Below, piece by piece: positions 1-8,978 of a DNA stretch of 64,000 nucleotides. A program made the translations under genes and the position numbers. Positions within the stretch are counted from its first letter, which is position 1. Each line of letters opens with the position of its first letter. Under the pieces are notes generated by a model. It was given only the letters and a program-made list of their open reading frames with translations. It was not told the origin of the DNA and made no database searches. Source of the DNA: an uncultured Oscillospiraceae bacterium (GTDB lineage Bacteria > Bacillota > Clostridia > Oscillospirales > Oscillospiraceae); contig CANQRM010000015.1 in assembly GCA_947626265.1 (NCBI GenBank), positions 1 to 64,000 of the forward strand. The letters run 5' to 3'.

Positions 1-77
1 CAGCTTTTTTGTCGTGCCCATTCCTCAGCTCCACTTTTTCTTCATTTTGGGCTTGACTTTTTATTTGCAGGCTCCTT

Positions 78-989
78 TCAGCCTTTCACGGCTCCCATGG
101 TGATGCCCTGGGTAAAGTATTTCTGGAAGATGATGAACACGGTCAGGATGGGCACCGCGGCCAGGGCCGCGCCGGCCATGATCAGGCCGTAGTCGGTGCT
201 CAGCTCCGCCTGCAGCTGGGCGATGCCCAGAGAGATGGTCAGGTTGCTGGTGCTGGACAGCATGATCAGCTGCATGAAGTAGTCGTTCCAGGAGTTGATG
301 AAGGTGAAGATGGCCAGCGCGCCCACGCCGGGCTTTACCAGCGGCACCACGATACGCAGGAACGTCTTGGCCTCGCTGGCCCCGTCGATGCGGGCGGCCT
401 CCAGCATCTCGCCGGGGATGCCCTCGGAGAACTGCTTCATGAGGAACACGCCGAAGGGCCAGCCCACGATGGGGAAGATCACCGCCCCCATCTTATCATA
501 GAGCTTCAGCGCGTTCATCTCCCGGATGAGGGGGATAAGGATGACCTGCTTGGGCAGGGCCATAGCGCAGATGATGACGCTGAACACCAGCCCCCGGCCC
601 ACGAACCGCTTTTTCGCCAGGGAATACCCCGCCATGGTGGCGGTGATGCAGGTCAGGATCATGGAGGCCACCGCCATCCACACCGTGTTGATGAGCCAGC
701 GGATGGCCGCCGGGACCGTGGGGCCGGTGACGACCTCGTCCGTGAAGGGGATGGGAATGCTGAACAGAGGCGCCGACCGGCGGCTGAACAGCTTTTCATA
801 GTTCGTGAGCACCCACTCGCTGGGCCACCAGGCCGGAGTGGTGGAGTTGATCTCCTTCATGGTCTTGAACGAGCCCGTGACGATCCAGTACAGGGGGAAC
901 AGGAACAGAAACGCCATCACCAGCAGTATGATAACGCTGATGACCTTATAGGGGGTGGTATGGTGTACGCCGTGATTGAGGTTATTCAT
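78..989 (-). CDS. Carbohydrate ABC transporter permease (MalG-type)
   Basis: This 303-residue inner-membrane permease belongs to the MalG/CUT1 family. It should form half of the channel through which a sugar or oligosaccharide enters the cell. It has an N-terminal membrane segment at about residues 15-38, several further hydrophobic segments, and the EAA loop (EAARIDGASEAKTFLRIVVP, about residues 197-216) that docks on the ATPase subunit. It ends VKG after the usual TQGITMGAVKG tail. It lies 13 bases downstream of the MalF-type permease with an AAAGGAGG ribosome site, so the two are co-transcribed. No ATPase gene is in the window; CUT1 systems often share a distant MsmX-type ATPase. Substrate is not visible from this protein. 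Confidence 0.93.
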   Translation of the reverse strand: MNNLNHGVHHTTPYKVISVIILLVMAFLFLFPLYWIVTGSFKTMKEINSTTPAWWPSEWVLTNYEKLFSRRSAPLFSIPIPFTDEVVTGPTVPAAIRWLINTVWMAVASMILTCITATMAGYSLAKKRFVGRGLVFSVIICAMALPKQVILIPLIREMNALKLYDKMGAVIFPIVGWPFGVFLMKQFSEGIPGEMLEAARIDGASEAKTFLRIVVPLVKPGVGALAIFTFINSWNDYFMQLIMLSSTSNLTISLGIAQLQAELSTDYGLIMAGAALAAVPILTVFIIFQKYFTQGITMGAVKG

Positions 990-1002
990 GTCCCCACCTC
1001 CT

Positions 1003-1911
1003 TTAATAGCTGGTGTCCGCCTTGGCCAGCTTGAACTGGACGGCGGAGAAGATGGCGATGATGATGGCCAGGATCACGCCCATGGCGTTGCCGTAGCCGT
1101 AATGGTACAGCTTGAACGCCTGGTAATAGATGTAGTACATGATGGTGTCCGTACTGTGGTTCGGCCCGCCGGAGGTCAGCAGCTGTATCAGGGCGAAGCA
1201 CTGGAAGGAGTTTATGGTGGTGATGACCATGATGTACAAAGTAGTGGGCATGATCTGGGGCCACTTGATCTTCCAGAACACCTGCAGGTCGTTGGCCCCG
1301 TCCACCTGGGCGGCCTCCACCAGGGAGTTGTCCACGTTGCCCAGAGCGGACACATACAGCACGATGGGCTGGCCCACCGAGGTGGTCAGCAGGATCAGTA
1401 TGATACACCCCAGGGCGAAACGCTCGTCGCCCAGCCAGTTGATGTTTTTCTCGATGATACCCAGGCCCTTGCCGATATAGTTGAAGATGCCGTAGTAGTT
1501 GTTGTACATCCACTTCCACACCACGGTCACGGCCACGGAGCCGGTGACCACGGGCAGGTAGAAGATGCACCGGAACGCCGAGCGGATGGGGCCCCGCATC
1601 TTATAGATGGCGGAGCTGACCCACAGGGAGAAGGCACAGGTCACCGGCACGGAGACGATCACGATGACCAGGGTGTTCTTCAAAGCCTTGAGAAAGGCCG
1701 GGTCCTTGAACAGGTCCTTGTAGTTCTGCAGGCCGATGAAGATGTCCTGCCGGTCCTTGCCCATGGTGGCGTCAAAAAAGCTGGTGTAGACGCACATGAT
1801 CATGGGATACACCACGAATCCCACGAAGAAGATCAGGCTCGGCAGCAGGAAGAGATAACCGGAGATGGTCTCCCGCCGCACCAGCGCCTTGCTCATGGAC
1901 GATCTGCGCAA
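1003..1911 (-). CDS. Sugar ABC transporter permease (MalF-type)
   Basis: This 302-residue membrane protein is the partner permease of the leftward sugar transporter. After a charged N-terminus there is a first membrane helix (YLFLLPSLIFFVGFVVYPMI, about residues 19-38) typical of CUT1 MalF-like proteins without a large periplasmic loop. A recognisable EAA loop (VEAAQVDGANDLQVFWKIKW) follows at about residues 198-217. It is preceded by the solute-binding protein gene and followed 13 bases later by the second permease. The operon order binding protein, MalF, MalG is the family norm. The long hairpin in the upstream gap probably separates expression of the abundant binding protein from the permeases. 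Confidence 0.93.
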   Translation of the reverse strand: MRRSSMSKALVRRETISGYLFLLPSLIFFVGFVVYPMIMCVYTSFFDATMGKDRQDIFIGLQNYKDLFKDPAFLKALKNTLVIVIVSVPVTCAFSLWVSSAIYKMRGPIRSAFRCIFYLPVVTGSVAVTVVWKWMYNNYYGIFNYIGKGLGIIEKNINWLGDERFALGCIILILLTTSVGQPIVLYVSALGNVDNSLVEAAQVDGANDLQVFWKIKWPQIMPTTLYIMVITTINSFQCFALIQLLTSGGPNHSTDTIMYYIYYQAFKLYHYGYGNAMGVILAIIIAIFSAVQFKLAKADTSY

Positions 1912-2009
1912 GCCGATCAGCCTCCTTCCTTGTTCTTCTTATTTGCGGGGCACACAGCTCCGTCCGGCCAAGCCGCCGGGCGGAGGTGTCTGTCCCGGAA
2001 AAAGGGCAA

Positions 2010-2041
2010 CACCCTCTCCCGCGCACAAGCGGGAGAGGGTG
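2010..2041 (-). terminator. Stable hairpin between binding-protein and permease genes
   Basis: A perfect 13-bp inverted repeat (CACCCTCTCCCGC, six-base loop, GCGGGAGAGGGTG) lies in the 171-base gap between the binding-protein stop and the first permease. On the transcribed strand a run of five T follows about six bases after the stem. This is too far for a textbook terminator. Such hairpins between binding-protein and permease genes usually stabilise the upstream message and attenuate the downstream genes. That role is inferred. Confidence 0.6.
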
Positions 2042-2082
2042 CGCACCTATTCAATCAGTCCGTTGCCTTTTGGCCGGAGAGC

Positions 2083-5000
2083 TCAGCCCGCGGCCGCGGC
2101 GTTGGCGTTGGTCACGAAGGTGGCCAGTTCCTCAGCGGGATCGCCGCCGGTGCCCACGCGCTGCAGCATGTTCCACCACTCCGCACGGGCCTCCGTCCAG
2201 CCAGCCGCCACCTGGTAATAATCGCCCAGGTACGGCATCAGCTTCGTGTACTCCGCCATGATCGCGTTATCAGCCCAGATGTCGGAGATGTCCTCCCCGT
2301 CCACCGTGTCGCGCACCGCAAAGTAGCTCGCCGCCTTCACAGAAGCCGTCAGCCCTTCCTTGCTGTCCGCCATGTACTTGATGAACGCCTTCGCCGCCGC
2401 GATCTTGTCAGCGTCGCCATTGTCGAAGATGCCGAAGCCCCAGATGCCGCCGCAGAGCTGGCTCTCGCCCGTCTCAGACGGGAAGCTCATGAACTCGATC
2501 TTCTGTCCGTTGATCGTCAGCTCCTCGCCCGTACCCGCGGAGTTCGGGTTCAGCTGCTGCGCGATGTTCCAGCAGAACGCCATCTTCAGCACTTCCTGAT
2601 AGAACAGCGCGATCTCCTCGCCGCCGTTGATGCCAGGATCGAACGCGATGCCGTCCAGTCCCTGCAGCAGCTCCAAAGCCTTCGCGTTCGCCTCGTCGTC
2701 AGCCGTGTAGGCCGTGTGCTCCGCGTTCGTGAATGTGCCGCCGTACAGGTTGTTCACCAGCGCGCGGGTGCCCTGGTCACCGCCCTGGTCCTTGCAGAAC
2801 ACAGCAGCCACCGTGTCGCCGTAATGATCATACAGCGCCTTCACAGCCTCGATGAACTGCTCCGTCGTCCAGGTATGGCTCTCCAGGTCCACATACTGGT
2901 CAGCCCCAGCTTCCACAAAGGCATCGTAGTTGATCGCCATGCAGTGAGCCGTCATGACCACGGGATACTCATACAGAGCCCCGTCCGCGTTGAAGCACGC
3001 CGCCTGCACAGCCGCGTTGACCTCTTCAGCGTCCTGCTCGTCCCAGATGTCGGAGATGTCCACCATCAGGCCCTTGGCGCCCCAGTTGGCTACCAGGCGC
3101 TCGGGGCCCTCCATCACCAGGTCCGGCGCTACGCCGCCCTCGATGGCCGTGTTCACCTTGTTGTCGCCCTCGGTGTAGTCCAGATACTCCACCGTCACGT
3201 TGATGTCGGGATATACCTCGTTGAAGCCCGCGATCAGCTCCTTCACCGTGGCCTCGTCGCCCCACTTGCCGATGGGATACGTCCACAAAGTGATGTCCGC
3301 CGCAGGCGCCTCCAGCGCGGGGCCGGGGCCGGTCACCAGCGCGGCATTGACCTTGGCCTCTTCCTCGGGCTCTTCGGTCTCCTCGTCAGCCATACCCTCG
3401 GCAGGCTCCTCCGCCTCACGGTCAGCCATGCCCTCGGCGGGTTCCTCCGCCTCGCGGTCGGCCATGCCTTCCTCGACCTCGCCGGTCTCCCGGTAGGCCG
3501 TACCGGCGTTCTCATTGCTCAGCGCGGCGATCAGTCCGCCGAAAGCGGCGGCCGCGTCCACAGCCACAGGCTCCTCAGCGGGGGCTTCAGGTTCTTCCGC
3601 AGCCTCTTCAGGCTCCTCGGCGGGAGTTCCCGGCTCTTCCTCAGCCTCGAGCTCCTCCGCGGGCGCTTCTTCGGGCTCGGCCTCGTCGGCGGGAGCCTCA
3701 AAGCCGGCCGCGGCGTTGGCGTTGGTCACGAAGGTGGCCAGTTCCTCAGCGGGATCGCCGCCGGTGCCCACGCGCTGCAGCATGTTCCACCACTCCGCAC
3801 GGGCCTCCGTCCAGCCAGCCGCCACCTGGTAATAATCGCCCAGGTACGGCATCAGCTTCGTGTACTCCGCCATGATCGCGTTATCAGCCCAGATGTCGGA
3901 GATGTCCTCCCCGTCCACCGTGTCGCGCACCGCAAAGTAGCTCGCCGCCTTCACAGAAGCCGTCAGCCCTTCCTTGCTGTCCGCCATGTACTTGATGAAC
4001 GCCTTCGCCGCCGCGATCTTGTCAGCGTCGCCATTGTCGAAGATGCCGAAGCCCCAGATGCCGCCGCAGAGCTGGCTCTCGCCCGTCTCAGACGGGAAGC
4101 TCATGAACTCGATCTTCTGTCCGTTGATCGTCAGCTCCTCGCCCGTACCCGCGGAGTTCGGGTTCAGCTGCTGCGCGATGTTCCAGCAGAACGCCATCTT
4201 CAGCACTTCCTGATAGAACAGCGCGATCTCCTCGCCGCCGTTGATGCCAGGATCGAACGCGATGCCGTCCAGTCCCTGCAGCAGCTCCAAAGCCTTCGCG
4301 TTCGCCTCGTCGTCAGCCGTGTAGGCCGTGTGCTCCGCGTTCGTGAATGTGCCGCCGTACAGGTTGTTCACCAGCGCGCGGGTGCCCTGGTCACCGCCCT
4401 GGTCCTTGCAGAACACAGCAGCCACCGTGTCGCCGTAATGATCATACAGCGCCTTCACAGCCTCGATGAACTGCTCCGTCGTCCAGGTATGGCTCTCCAG
4501 GTCCACATACTGGTCAGCCCCAGCTTCCACAAAGGCATCGTAGTTGATCGCCATGCAGTGAGCCGTCATGACCACGGGATACTCATACAGAGCCCCGTCC
4601 GCGTTGAAGCACGCCGCCTGCACAGCCGCGTTGACCTCTTCAGCGTCCTGCTCGTCCCAGATGTCGGAGATGTCCACCATCAGGCCCTTGGCGCCCCAGT
4701 TGGCTACCAGGCGCTCGGGGCCCTCCATCACCAGGTCCGGCGCTACGCCGCCCTCGATGGCCGTGTTCACCTTGTTGTCGCCCTCGGTGTAGTCCAGATA
4801 CTCCACCGTCACGTTGATGTCGGGATATACCTCGTTGAAGCCCGCGATCAGCTCCTTCACCGTGGCCTCGTCGCCCCACTTGCCGATGGGATACGTCCAC
4901 AAAGTGATGTCAGCAGCAGGGGCCTCCATGGGAGGCTCCACCGCTTCCTCAGCGGCCTCGATGGCGGCGTCCACAATGGCCTCGCCGGCCTCCTCGGCCA

Positions 5001-5304
5001 GCTCATCCACCGCTTCCTCCGCGTCGGTGGCGGACTCCGCCTCCTCAGGAGCCTCCTCCGCGGGGGCCTCGGTCTCGGTATCCGAGGCAGCCTCGGCGGG
5101 TTCTTCCGGCTCTTCGGGTTCTTCCGGAGCTTCTTCCGGTTCCTCGGCCGCAGGCTCTTCCGCCTCTTCGGCCGCGGGCTCTTCCGTGGCCGTTTCAGGC
5201 TCCGGGGTGACCTCGGCCGTCTCCTCCTTCTTGCCGCCGCAGGCCGCAAGGGAGAAGACCATCGCCAGGCACAGCACCAGAGCGAGCCATCTCTTCATAT
5301 TCAT
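2083..5304 (-). CDS. Tandem-duplicated extracellular sugar-binding lipoprotein (two identical SBP domains)
   Basis: This 1073-residue lipoprotein has a signal peptide ending in a lipobox (SLAAC, Cys22). An extremely Glu/Ala/Pro-rich linker (about 26-131) follows, then a first family-1 solute-binding domain (about 132-534, starting ADITLWTYPIGKWGDEATVK). A second acidic linker (about 535-669, including a three-fold EGMADREAEEPA repeat) leads to a second binding domain (about 670-1072) that reads identical to the first. Usual binding proteins have one domain and 400-500 residues, so this is a double-headed form. It captures sugar outside the cell for the two permeases downstream. The acidic linkers could lift the domains through the cell wall. 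The start follows AAGGAGG by seven bases. The exact duplication could be recent, kept uniform by gene conversion, or an assembly artefact. Confidence 0.9.
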   Translation of the reverse strand: MNMKRWLALVLCLAMVFSLAACGGKKEETAEVTPEPETATEEPAAEEAEEPAAEEPEEAPEEPEEPEEPAEAASDTETEAPAEEAPEEAESATDAEEAVDELAEEAGEAIVDAAIEAAEEAVEPPMEAPAADITLWTYPIGKWGDEATVKELIAGFNEVYPDINVTVEYLDYTEGDNKVNTAIEGGVAPDLVMEGPERLVANWGAKGLMVDISDIWDEQDAEEVNAAVQAACFNADGALYEYPVVMTAHCMAINYDAFVEAGADQYVDLESHTWTTEQFIEAVKALYDHYGDTVAAVFCKDQGGDQGTRALVNNLYGGTFTNAEHTAYTADDEANAKALELLQGLDGIAFDPGINGGEEIALFYQEVLKMAFCWNIAQQLNPNSAGTGEELTINGQKIEFMSFPSETGESQLCGGIWGFGIFDNGDADKIAAAKAFIKYMADSKEGLTASVKAASYFAVRDTVDGEDISDIWADNAIMAEYTKLMPYLGDYYQVAAGWTEARAEWWNMLQRVGTGGDPAEELATFVTNANAAAGFEAPADEAEPEEAPAEELEAEEEPGTPAEEPEEAAEEPEAPAEEPVAVDAAAAFGGLIAALSNENAGTAYRETGEVEEGMADREAEEPAEGMADREAEEPAEGMADEETEEPEEEAKVNAALVTGPGPALEAPAADITLWTYPIGKWGDEATVKELIAGFNEVYPDINVTVEYLDYTEGDNKVNTAIEGGVAPDLVMEGPERLVANWGAKGLMVDISDIWDEQDAEEVNAAVQAACFNADGALYEYPVVMTAHCMAINYDAFVEAGADQYVDLESHTWTTEQFIEAVKALYDHYGDTVAAVFCKDQGGDQGTRALVNNLYGGTFTNAEHTAYTADDEANAKALELLQGLDGIAFDPGINGGEEIALFYQEVLKMAFCWNIAQQLNPNSAGTGEELTINGQKIEFMSFPSETGESQLCGGIWGFGIFDNGDADKIAAAKAFIKYMADSKEGLTASVKAASYFAVRDTVDGEDISDIWADNAIMAEYTKLMPYLGDYYQVAAGWTEARAEWWNMLQRVGTGGDPAEELATFVTNANAAAAG
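2091..3297. repeat. Tandem duplication, copy 1 (offset 1614 bp)
   Basis: This is the first copy of a 1207-bp direct repeat whose second copy is at 3705-4911. The offset of 1614 bp is a multiple of three, so the frame is kept. At the left edge identity starts at 2091/3705, where the preceding bases differ (g versus c). At the right edge it ends at 3297/4911, with c versus a next. Translations of both copies on both strands read the same, so I found no difference within the unit. Confidence 0.93.
3705..4911. repeat. Tandem duplication, copy 2 (offset 1614 bp)
   Basis: This is the second copy of the 1207-bp unit described at 2091-3297. It encodes the N-terminal of the two solute-binding domains. 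The 407 bp between the copies encodes the acidic linker and is not duplicated. Confidence 0.93.
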
Positions 5305-5367
5305 GGGTCGTCCTCCTTAAAAAATTTGAATAATTTTTGCTTACAAAAACACTTTTACGCTGTATAA

Positions 5368-5396
5368 ATCTTACAGTATGTCAAGGATAATGTCAA
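5368..5396 (-). promoter_or_regulatory. Promoter of the binding-protein/permease operon
   Basis: On the minus strand there is a -35 TTGACA (5391-5396), a 17-base spacer and a -10 TAAGAT (5368-5373). These lie about 65 bases upstream of the lipoprotein start. A second TTGACA lies inside the spacer. This gives the transporter its own promoter, separate from the epimerase gene upstream. Confidence 0.6.
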
Positions 5397-5468
5397 CAAA
5401 AATCCACCGGGGACAGACAACTATTTTTATTATGTCTACCACATCAGGACGGGCATACAGCCTGCCTC

Positions 5469-6707
5469 TCAGGCGACGGGCCCAAAGGCGCCGTCGCCGC
5501 CTCCCAGAAGCTGGCCCAGCATGATGTCGCACATGATGAGGCACCGGGGCAGATGGAAGGGGCCCTTGAAGGTGGAGCCCTTGGTGGCGGGCTGGGTGGG
5601 CAGGCCGTCCCGGCGGAGGTAGCCGTACCACTCCCCGTTTTCCGGGTCGGCAAAGTGCTCTTTGCAGTAGTCCAGGGTCTTTTTGAACCAGTCCAGGTAC
5701 TCCTCCTTCCCCGTGTCCCGGTAGAGCATCAGGGAGGAGATCAGTATCTCGTTGTGGGGCCACCACAGCTTCATGTCGTGCTCGTAGGCCTCGGGGGGCT
5801 TTTTCAGGCAGTCGGTGAAGTACAAAAGCCCGCCGTATTCCTCGTCCCAGCCGGCCTCGATAGCCCAATCGAACACCTGGGCGGCCCTGTCCCGCAGGTT
5901 CGTATCCCCGGTTCGCTTGGCGTACTCCAGCAGGAACCACACGCACTCGATGTCGTGGCCCGGGTTCACGGTGCGGCCCTCGGTGTAGTAGAGCCGGGGC
6001 TCTCCGTCCGGGTCCACGTTCTCCAGGGTGCACTTCAAGTCCGGCTTTACGTGGTACTTGAATATCTCCCCCGCGCAGATGGCCGCCCGCTGGTCATAGA
6101 GGGCCGCCTGCTCGGGGTCCACCCGGCGCATGACGGAGGTGATGTTCAGGTAGATCATGGGATTGCCCAGGGCCCGGCCTGTCCGGGTCTCGGGGATGGT
6201 CTTGGGCCCCAGGCCCGCGGGGTCGGGGATGAGCCCCTGGTTGAGCTGCCAGATGAGCTCATAGGCCCGGCGGGCCCGCTCCAGGTGCTCGGTTTTGCCC
6301 GTCACGCCATAATATTCCGCGTTGGCCAGGGCATAGAACCCCTCGGAGAAGCAGTACCGCCGCTGCCGCAGGGGCTTTCCCTCCGCCGTGACGGTGAAGT
6401 ACATCCGCCCGGCGGCGTCGGGGTTGATGCAGTGCTCCTCCAGAAAGTCGATGCAGCTCTTGGCCGCGTCCAGCCACTGCTGCCGCGCGCCGTAGACATG
6501 GCAGAGGTAGGAGAAGGTCCAGCCGCACCGGCCCTGCATCCACACGCTCTTGTCGGTGGAATAGATGTTCCCCTCCCGGTCGAGGCAGGTATACACCCCG
6601 CCGTGCTCATGGTCCATGCCGTGGGTAAGCCAGAAGTCCACGCAGGCGCGCAGCTCCCCCTGCATCCAGTCCCGGCTGGCCTTCAGAAATGCTTGCTGCT
6701 CTATCAC
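5469..6707 (-). CDS. AGE/RenBP family epimerase (N-acylglucosamine or cellobiose 2-epimerase)
   Basis: This 412-residue cytoplasmic protein is of the N-acylglucosamine 2-epimerase superfamily. The length is normal for the family, which forms an (alpha/alpha)6 barrel. Visible family motifs are the N-terminal GMDHEHGGVYTCLDREG block, WMQGRCGWTFSYL, the GHDIECVW motif (about residue 245) and the WWPHNEIL motif (about residue 310). The last two carry catalytic histidines in characterised members. Translation appears to start at GTG 6707 after a GGGGG ribosome site. Its position above a sugar transporter and opposite a ROK-like kinase suggests it interconverts the C2 epimer of an imported hexosamine, mannose-type sugar or disaccharide. 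The exact substrate cannot be told from sequence. Confidence 0.85.
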   Translation of the reverse strand: MIEQQAFLKASRDWMQGELRACVDFWLTHGMDHEHGGVYTCLDREGNIYSTDKSVWMQGRCGWTFSYLCHVYGARQQWLDAAKSCIDFLEEHCINPDAAGRMYFTVTAEGKPLRQRRYCFSEGFYALANAEYYGVTGKTEHLERARRAYELIWQLNQGLIPDPAGLGPKTIPETRTGRALGNPMIYLNITSVMRRVDPEQAALYDQRAAICAGEIFKYHVKPDLKCTLENVDPDGEPRLYYTEGRTVNPGHDIECVWFLLEYAKRTGDTNLRDRAAQVFDWAIEAGWDEEYGGLLYFTDCLKKPPEAYEHDMKLWWPHNEILISSLMLYRDTGKEEYLDWFKKTLDYCKEHFADPENGEWYGYLRRDGLPTQPATKGSTFKGPFHLPRCLIMCDIMLGQLLGGGDGAFGPVA

Positions 6708-6805
6708 GATGCAAGCCCCCTTTTTATATTGATGGACCCATCATATTGCCTTTTCCGCCCCCCGTCAAGGGGACGGGAGGCGGAAAAGAAATTTTTGTCC
6801 GCCTC

Positions 6806-6833
6806 TTGACAATCTGAAAAAAACTGGTAGCTT
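6806..6833 (+). promoter_or_regulatory. Promoter of the kinase/SGNH hydrolase operon
   Basis: TTGACA (6806-6811), a 16-base spacer and a weak -10 TAGCTT (6828-6833) lie about 65 bases upstream of the kinase start. The 190-base gap divides the divergent sugar genes, so shared regulation is likely. I see no clear palindromic operator. Confidence 0.4.
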
Positions 6834-6897
6834 AGAGATGGAAGAGCAAACAGTTTTTATATAGTTTCTACAAAAACTCTCACAAGGAGGATGTGCT

Positions 6898-8283
6898 ATG
6901 AACCATCTCGGCATCGAAGTCACCGTCAAAAACGTCCCCCCGCTGGACCCGGGTTTCATCCCCCTGAACCTCTACAACCAGGCGTTCCTGACCGGCGCCA
7001 AAGAGCCCTTCCACGTGGCCGTGGAGCGGGCAAGCGGCCAGATGGCCGTGTACGACACCTTCGTCTACGGCACGAAGGACATGTTCGACGCGGACGTGTA
7101 CTACATCGAGCGGCTGGTGAAGACCATCCTGTGGATGAAGGGCGGCTTCCGGGTATACCTGGCCGGGAACGAGGCCATATGCGGCGCCATCCGGGCCATA
7201 TACGCCGACGGCGGGCAGCAGGACTTCGACTTCCACTTCATGGCCCATGTATTCGAGCACCCCTTCGAGGTGGTGCGGGTGGATAAAGTCCCCGCGGCCA
7301 AGGATAGCCCCCAGCGCATCGGCGGCCACCTGGACGGCTGCCGCATCGGCTTTGACGCCGGCGGCTCCGACCGGAAGGTCTCCGCCGTCATCGATGGGGA
7401 GAGCGTCTACTCTGAGGAGGTGGTGTGGTATCCCAAGATCACCGCCGACCCGGACTACCACTACGAGGGCATCGTGTCGGCGCTGAAGTCCGCCGCGGCG
7501 CATCTGCCCCGGGTGGACGCGGTGGGCGTGTCCTCCGCGGGCATCTATATCAACAACCGCACCATGCGGGCAAGCCTCTTTTTACAGGTCCCCGACGACC
7601 TCTTTGACGCCAAGGTGAAGGATATCTACATCCGGGCCATCACCGACACCTTCGGAAATGTCCCCTACGCGGTCATCAACGACGGCGACGTGTCCGCCCT
7701 GGCGGGCATGATGAGCCTGGGCGAGCCCAACGTGCTGGGCATCGCCATGGGCACCAGCGAGGCGGTGGGCTATGTGGACGCGGACGGGTGCATCACCGGC
7801 TGGCTCAACGAGCTGGCCTTCGTGCCTGTGGACGCCAGTCCCGCCGCCATGCGGGACGAGTGGAGCGGCGACATCGGCTGCGGCGTGAAATACTTCTCCC
7901 AGGACGGCGTCATCAAGCTGGCCGGCCCCGCCGGCATCGAGCTGGACGAGAGCCTCTCCCCCGCCCAGAAGCTGAAAGCCGTCCAAGAGCTGATGGAGGC
8001 CGATGATGAACGGGCCAAAAAGGTCTACGAATCCATCGGCGTGTACCTGGGCCACGCCCTGGCATATTACTACGACCTCTACCACTTCCGCCATGTGCTG
8101 CTGCTGGGCCGGGTCATGTCCGGCAAGGGCGGCGACCTGATTTTGGCCAAGTGCAAGGAAGTCCTGGCCGACGAATACCCCGAGGTGGACAAGGCCATCC
8201 ACCCCGCCCTGCCCGACGAGAAGTTCCGCAGGGTGGGCCAGTCCGCGGCGGCGGCCAGCCTGCCCGCCATCATAGGAGGCTGA
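6898..8283 (+). CDS. ROK-like (ASKHA fold) sugar kinase
   Basis: This 461-residue protein resembles ROK-type kinases of the ASKHA superfamily. It has a phosphate-binding DAGGSDRKVSAVIDG motif near residue 152, an AVINDGDVSALAG segment like the ROK acidic motif near residue 257, and a GIAMGTSEAVGYVDADG loop near residue 281. The roughly 150 N-terminal residues before the phosphate-1 loop are unusual, since simple ROK kinases are about 300 residues. The zinc cysteines of many ROK proteins are not seen. A GGAGG site sits seven bases before the ATG. The gene is divergent from the epimerase and transporter and three bases before a hydrolase. It probably phosphorylates the imported sugar. Confidence 0.7.
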   Translation: MNHLGIEVTVKNVPPLDPGFIPLNLYNQAFLTGAKEPFHVAVERASGQMAVYDTFVYGTKDMFDADVYYIERLVKTILWMKGGFRVYLAGNEAICGAIRAIYADGGQQDFDFHFMAHVFEHPFEVVRVDKVPAAKDSPQRIGGHLDGCRIGFDAGGSDRKVSAVIDGESVYSEEVVWYPKITADPDYHYEGIVSALKSAAAHLPRVDAVGVSSAGIYINNRTMRASLFLQVPDDLFDAKVKDIYIRAITDTFGNVPYAVINDGDVSALAGMMSLGEPNVLGIAMGTSEAVGYVDADGCITGWLNELAFVPVDASPAAMRDEWSGDIGCGVKYFSQDGVIKLAGPAGIELDESLSPAQKLKAVQELMEADDERAKKVYESIGVYLGHALAYYYDLYHFRHVLLLGRVMSGKGGDLILAKCKEVLADEYPEVDKAIHPALPDEKFRRVGQSAAAASLPAIIGG

Positions 8284-8286
8284 ATC

Positions 8287-8925
8287 ATGAAAAAACACAT
8301 CGTCTGCTTCGGCGACTCCAACACCCACGGCTACTGCGCCGACCCCACCGACTGCGCCGACGGCGGCGCCCGCTTCAATGAGGAGGAGCGGTGGCCCTGC
8401 GTGCTGCAATCCCTGCTGGGGAATAAATATCTCTGCCTGGAGGAGGGCCTGGGCGGCCGGACTACTGTGTTCGACGACCCAATCCACGGTGACCTGGCCG
8501 GGGTTGACTACATAAGCCCCTGCCTTCTCAGCCATGAGCCGGTGGACCTGCTCATCATCATGCTGGGCACCAACGACTCCAAGGAGCGCTTCGGCTGCAC
8601 CGCCGCGGCGGTGGGCGTGGCCATGCAGCGGCTGATCCGCAAGGCCCAGAGCACCCTGTGCTGGGCGGAGAAGGGCCCCAACATTCTGGTGGTGGCCCCG
8701 CCCCCCATCGGGGAGGGCTTCTTCGACCCCGCCATGGGCGAGGGCTGCCGGGAGCGCACCCTGGGCATGGCCGCCGCCTTTCAGCAGGCCGCTGAGCTCA
8801 CCGGCGTCCACTTCATGGACGCGGAAGCCTGTGAGTTCAACCCCATCGACCATATGCACCTGACGAAAAAGGGCCACAGCCAGCTTGCCCACATGCTGGC
8901 AGACCTCGTCCCCACGCTGGTATAA
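8287..8925 (+). CDS. SGNH/GDSL-family hydrolase (probable carbohydrate esterase)
   Basis: This 212-residue cytoplasmic hydrolase has block I with the nucleophile in GDSNTHG (Ser10), block III as LGTNDSKERF, and a C-terminal DHMHLT supplying the catalytic Asp-His pair. There is no signal peptide. The family removes acyl groups, often acetyl, from sugars and lipids. Its place three bases after a sugar kinase suggests de-acetylation of the imported sugar, which is inference. The gene ends before a strong terminator. Confidence 0.85.
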   Translation: MKKHIVCFGDSNTHGYCADPTDCADGGARFNEEERWPCVLQSLLGNKYLCLEEGLGGRTTVFDDPIHGDLAGVDYISPCLLSHEPVDLLIIMLGTNDSKERFGCTAAAVGVAMQRLIRKAQSTLCWAEKGPNILVVAPPPIGEGFFDPAMGEGCRERTLGMAAAFQQAAELTGVHFMDAEACEFNPIDHMHLTKKGHSQLAHMLADLVPTLV

Positions 8926-8932
8926 AAACGAA

Positions 8933-8962
8933 CGCGGGACCGGCTCAGCCGGTCCCGTTTTT
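8933..8962 (+). terminator. Intrinsic terminator after the SGNH hydrolase
   Basis: The stem GGGACCGGCT, a two-base loop and the complementary arm are followed directly by TTTTT. It lies eight to ten bases after the hydrolase stop codon. Confidence 0.85.
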
Positions 8963-8978
8963 ATGCGCCGATATAATA

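Noticed and set aside
976..5367. A very long open frame on the plus strand (about 1460 codons) opposite the binding lipoprotein
   Set aside because: It mirrors the duplicated GC-rich lipoprotein gene, has no ribosome site, and its product is His/Arg/Val-rich and unlike any family. The minus-strand frame has a lipobox and known domains.
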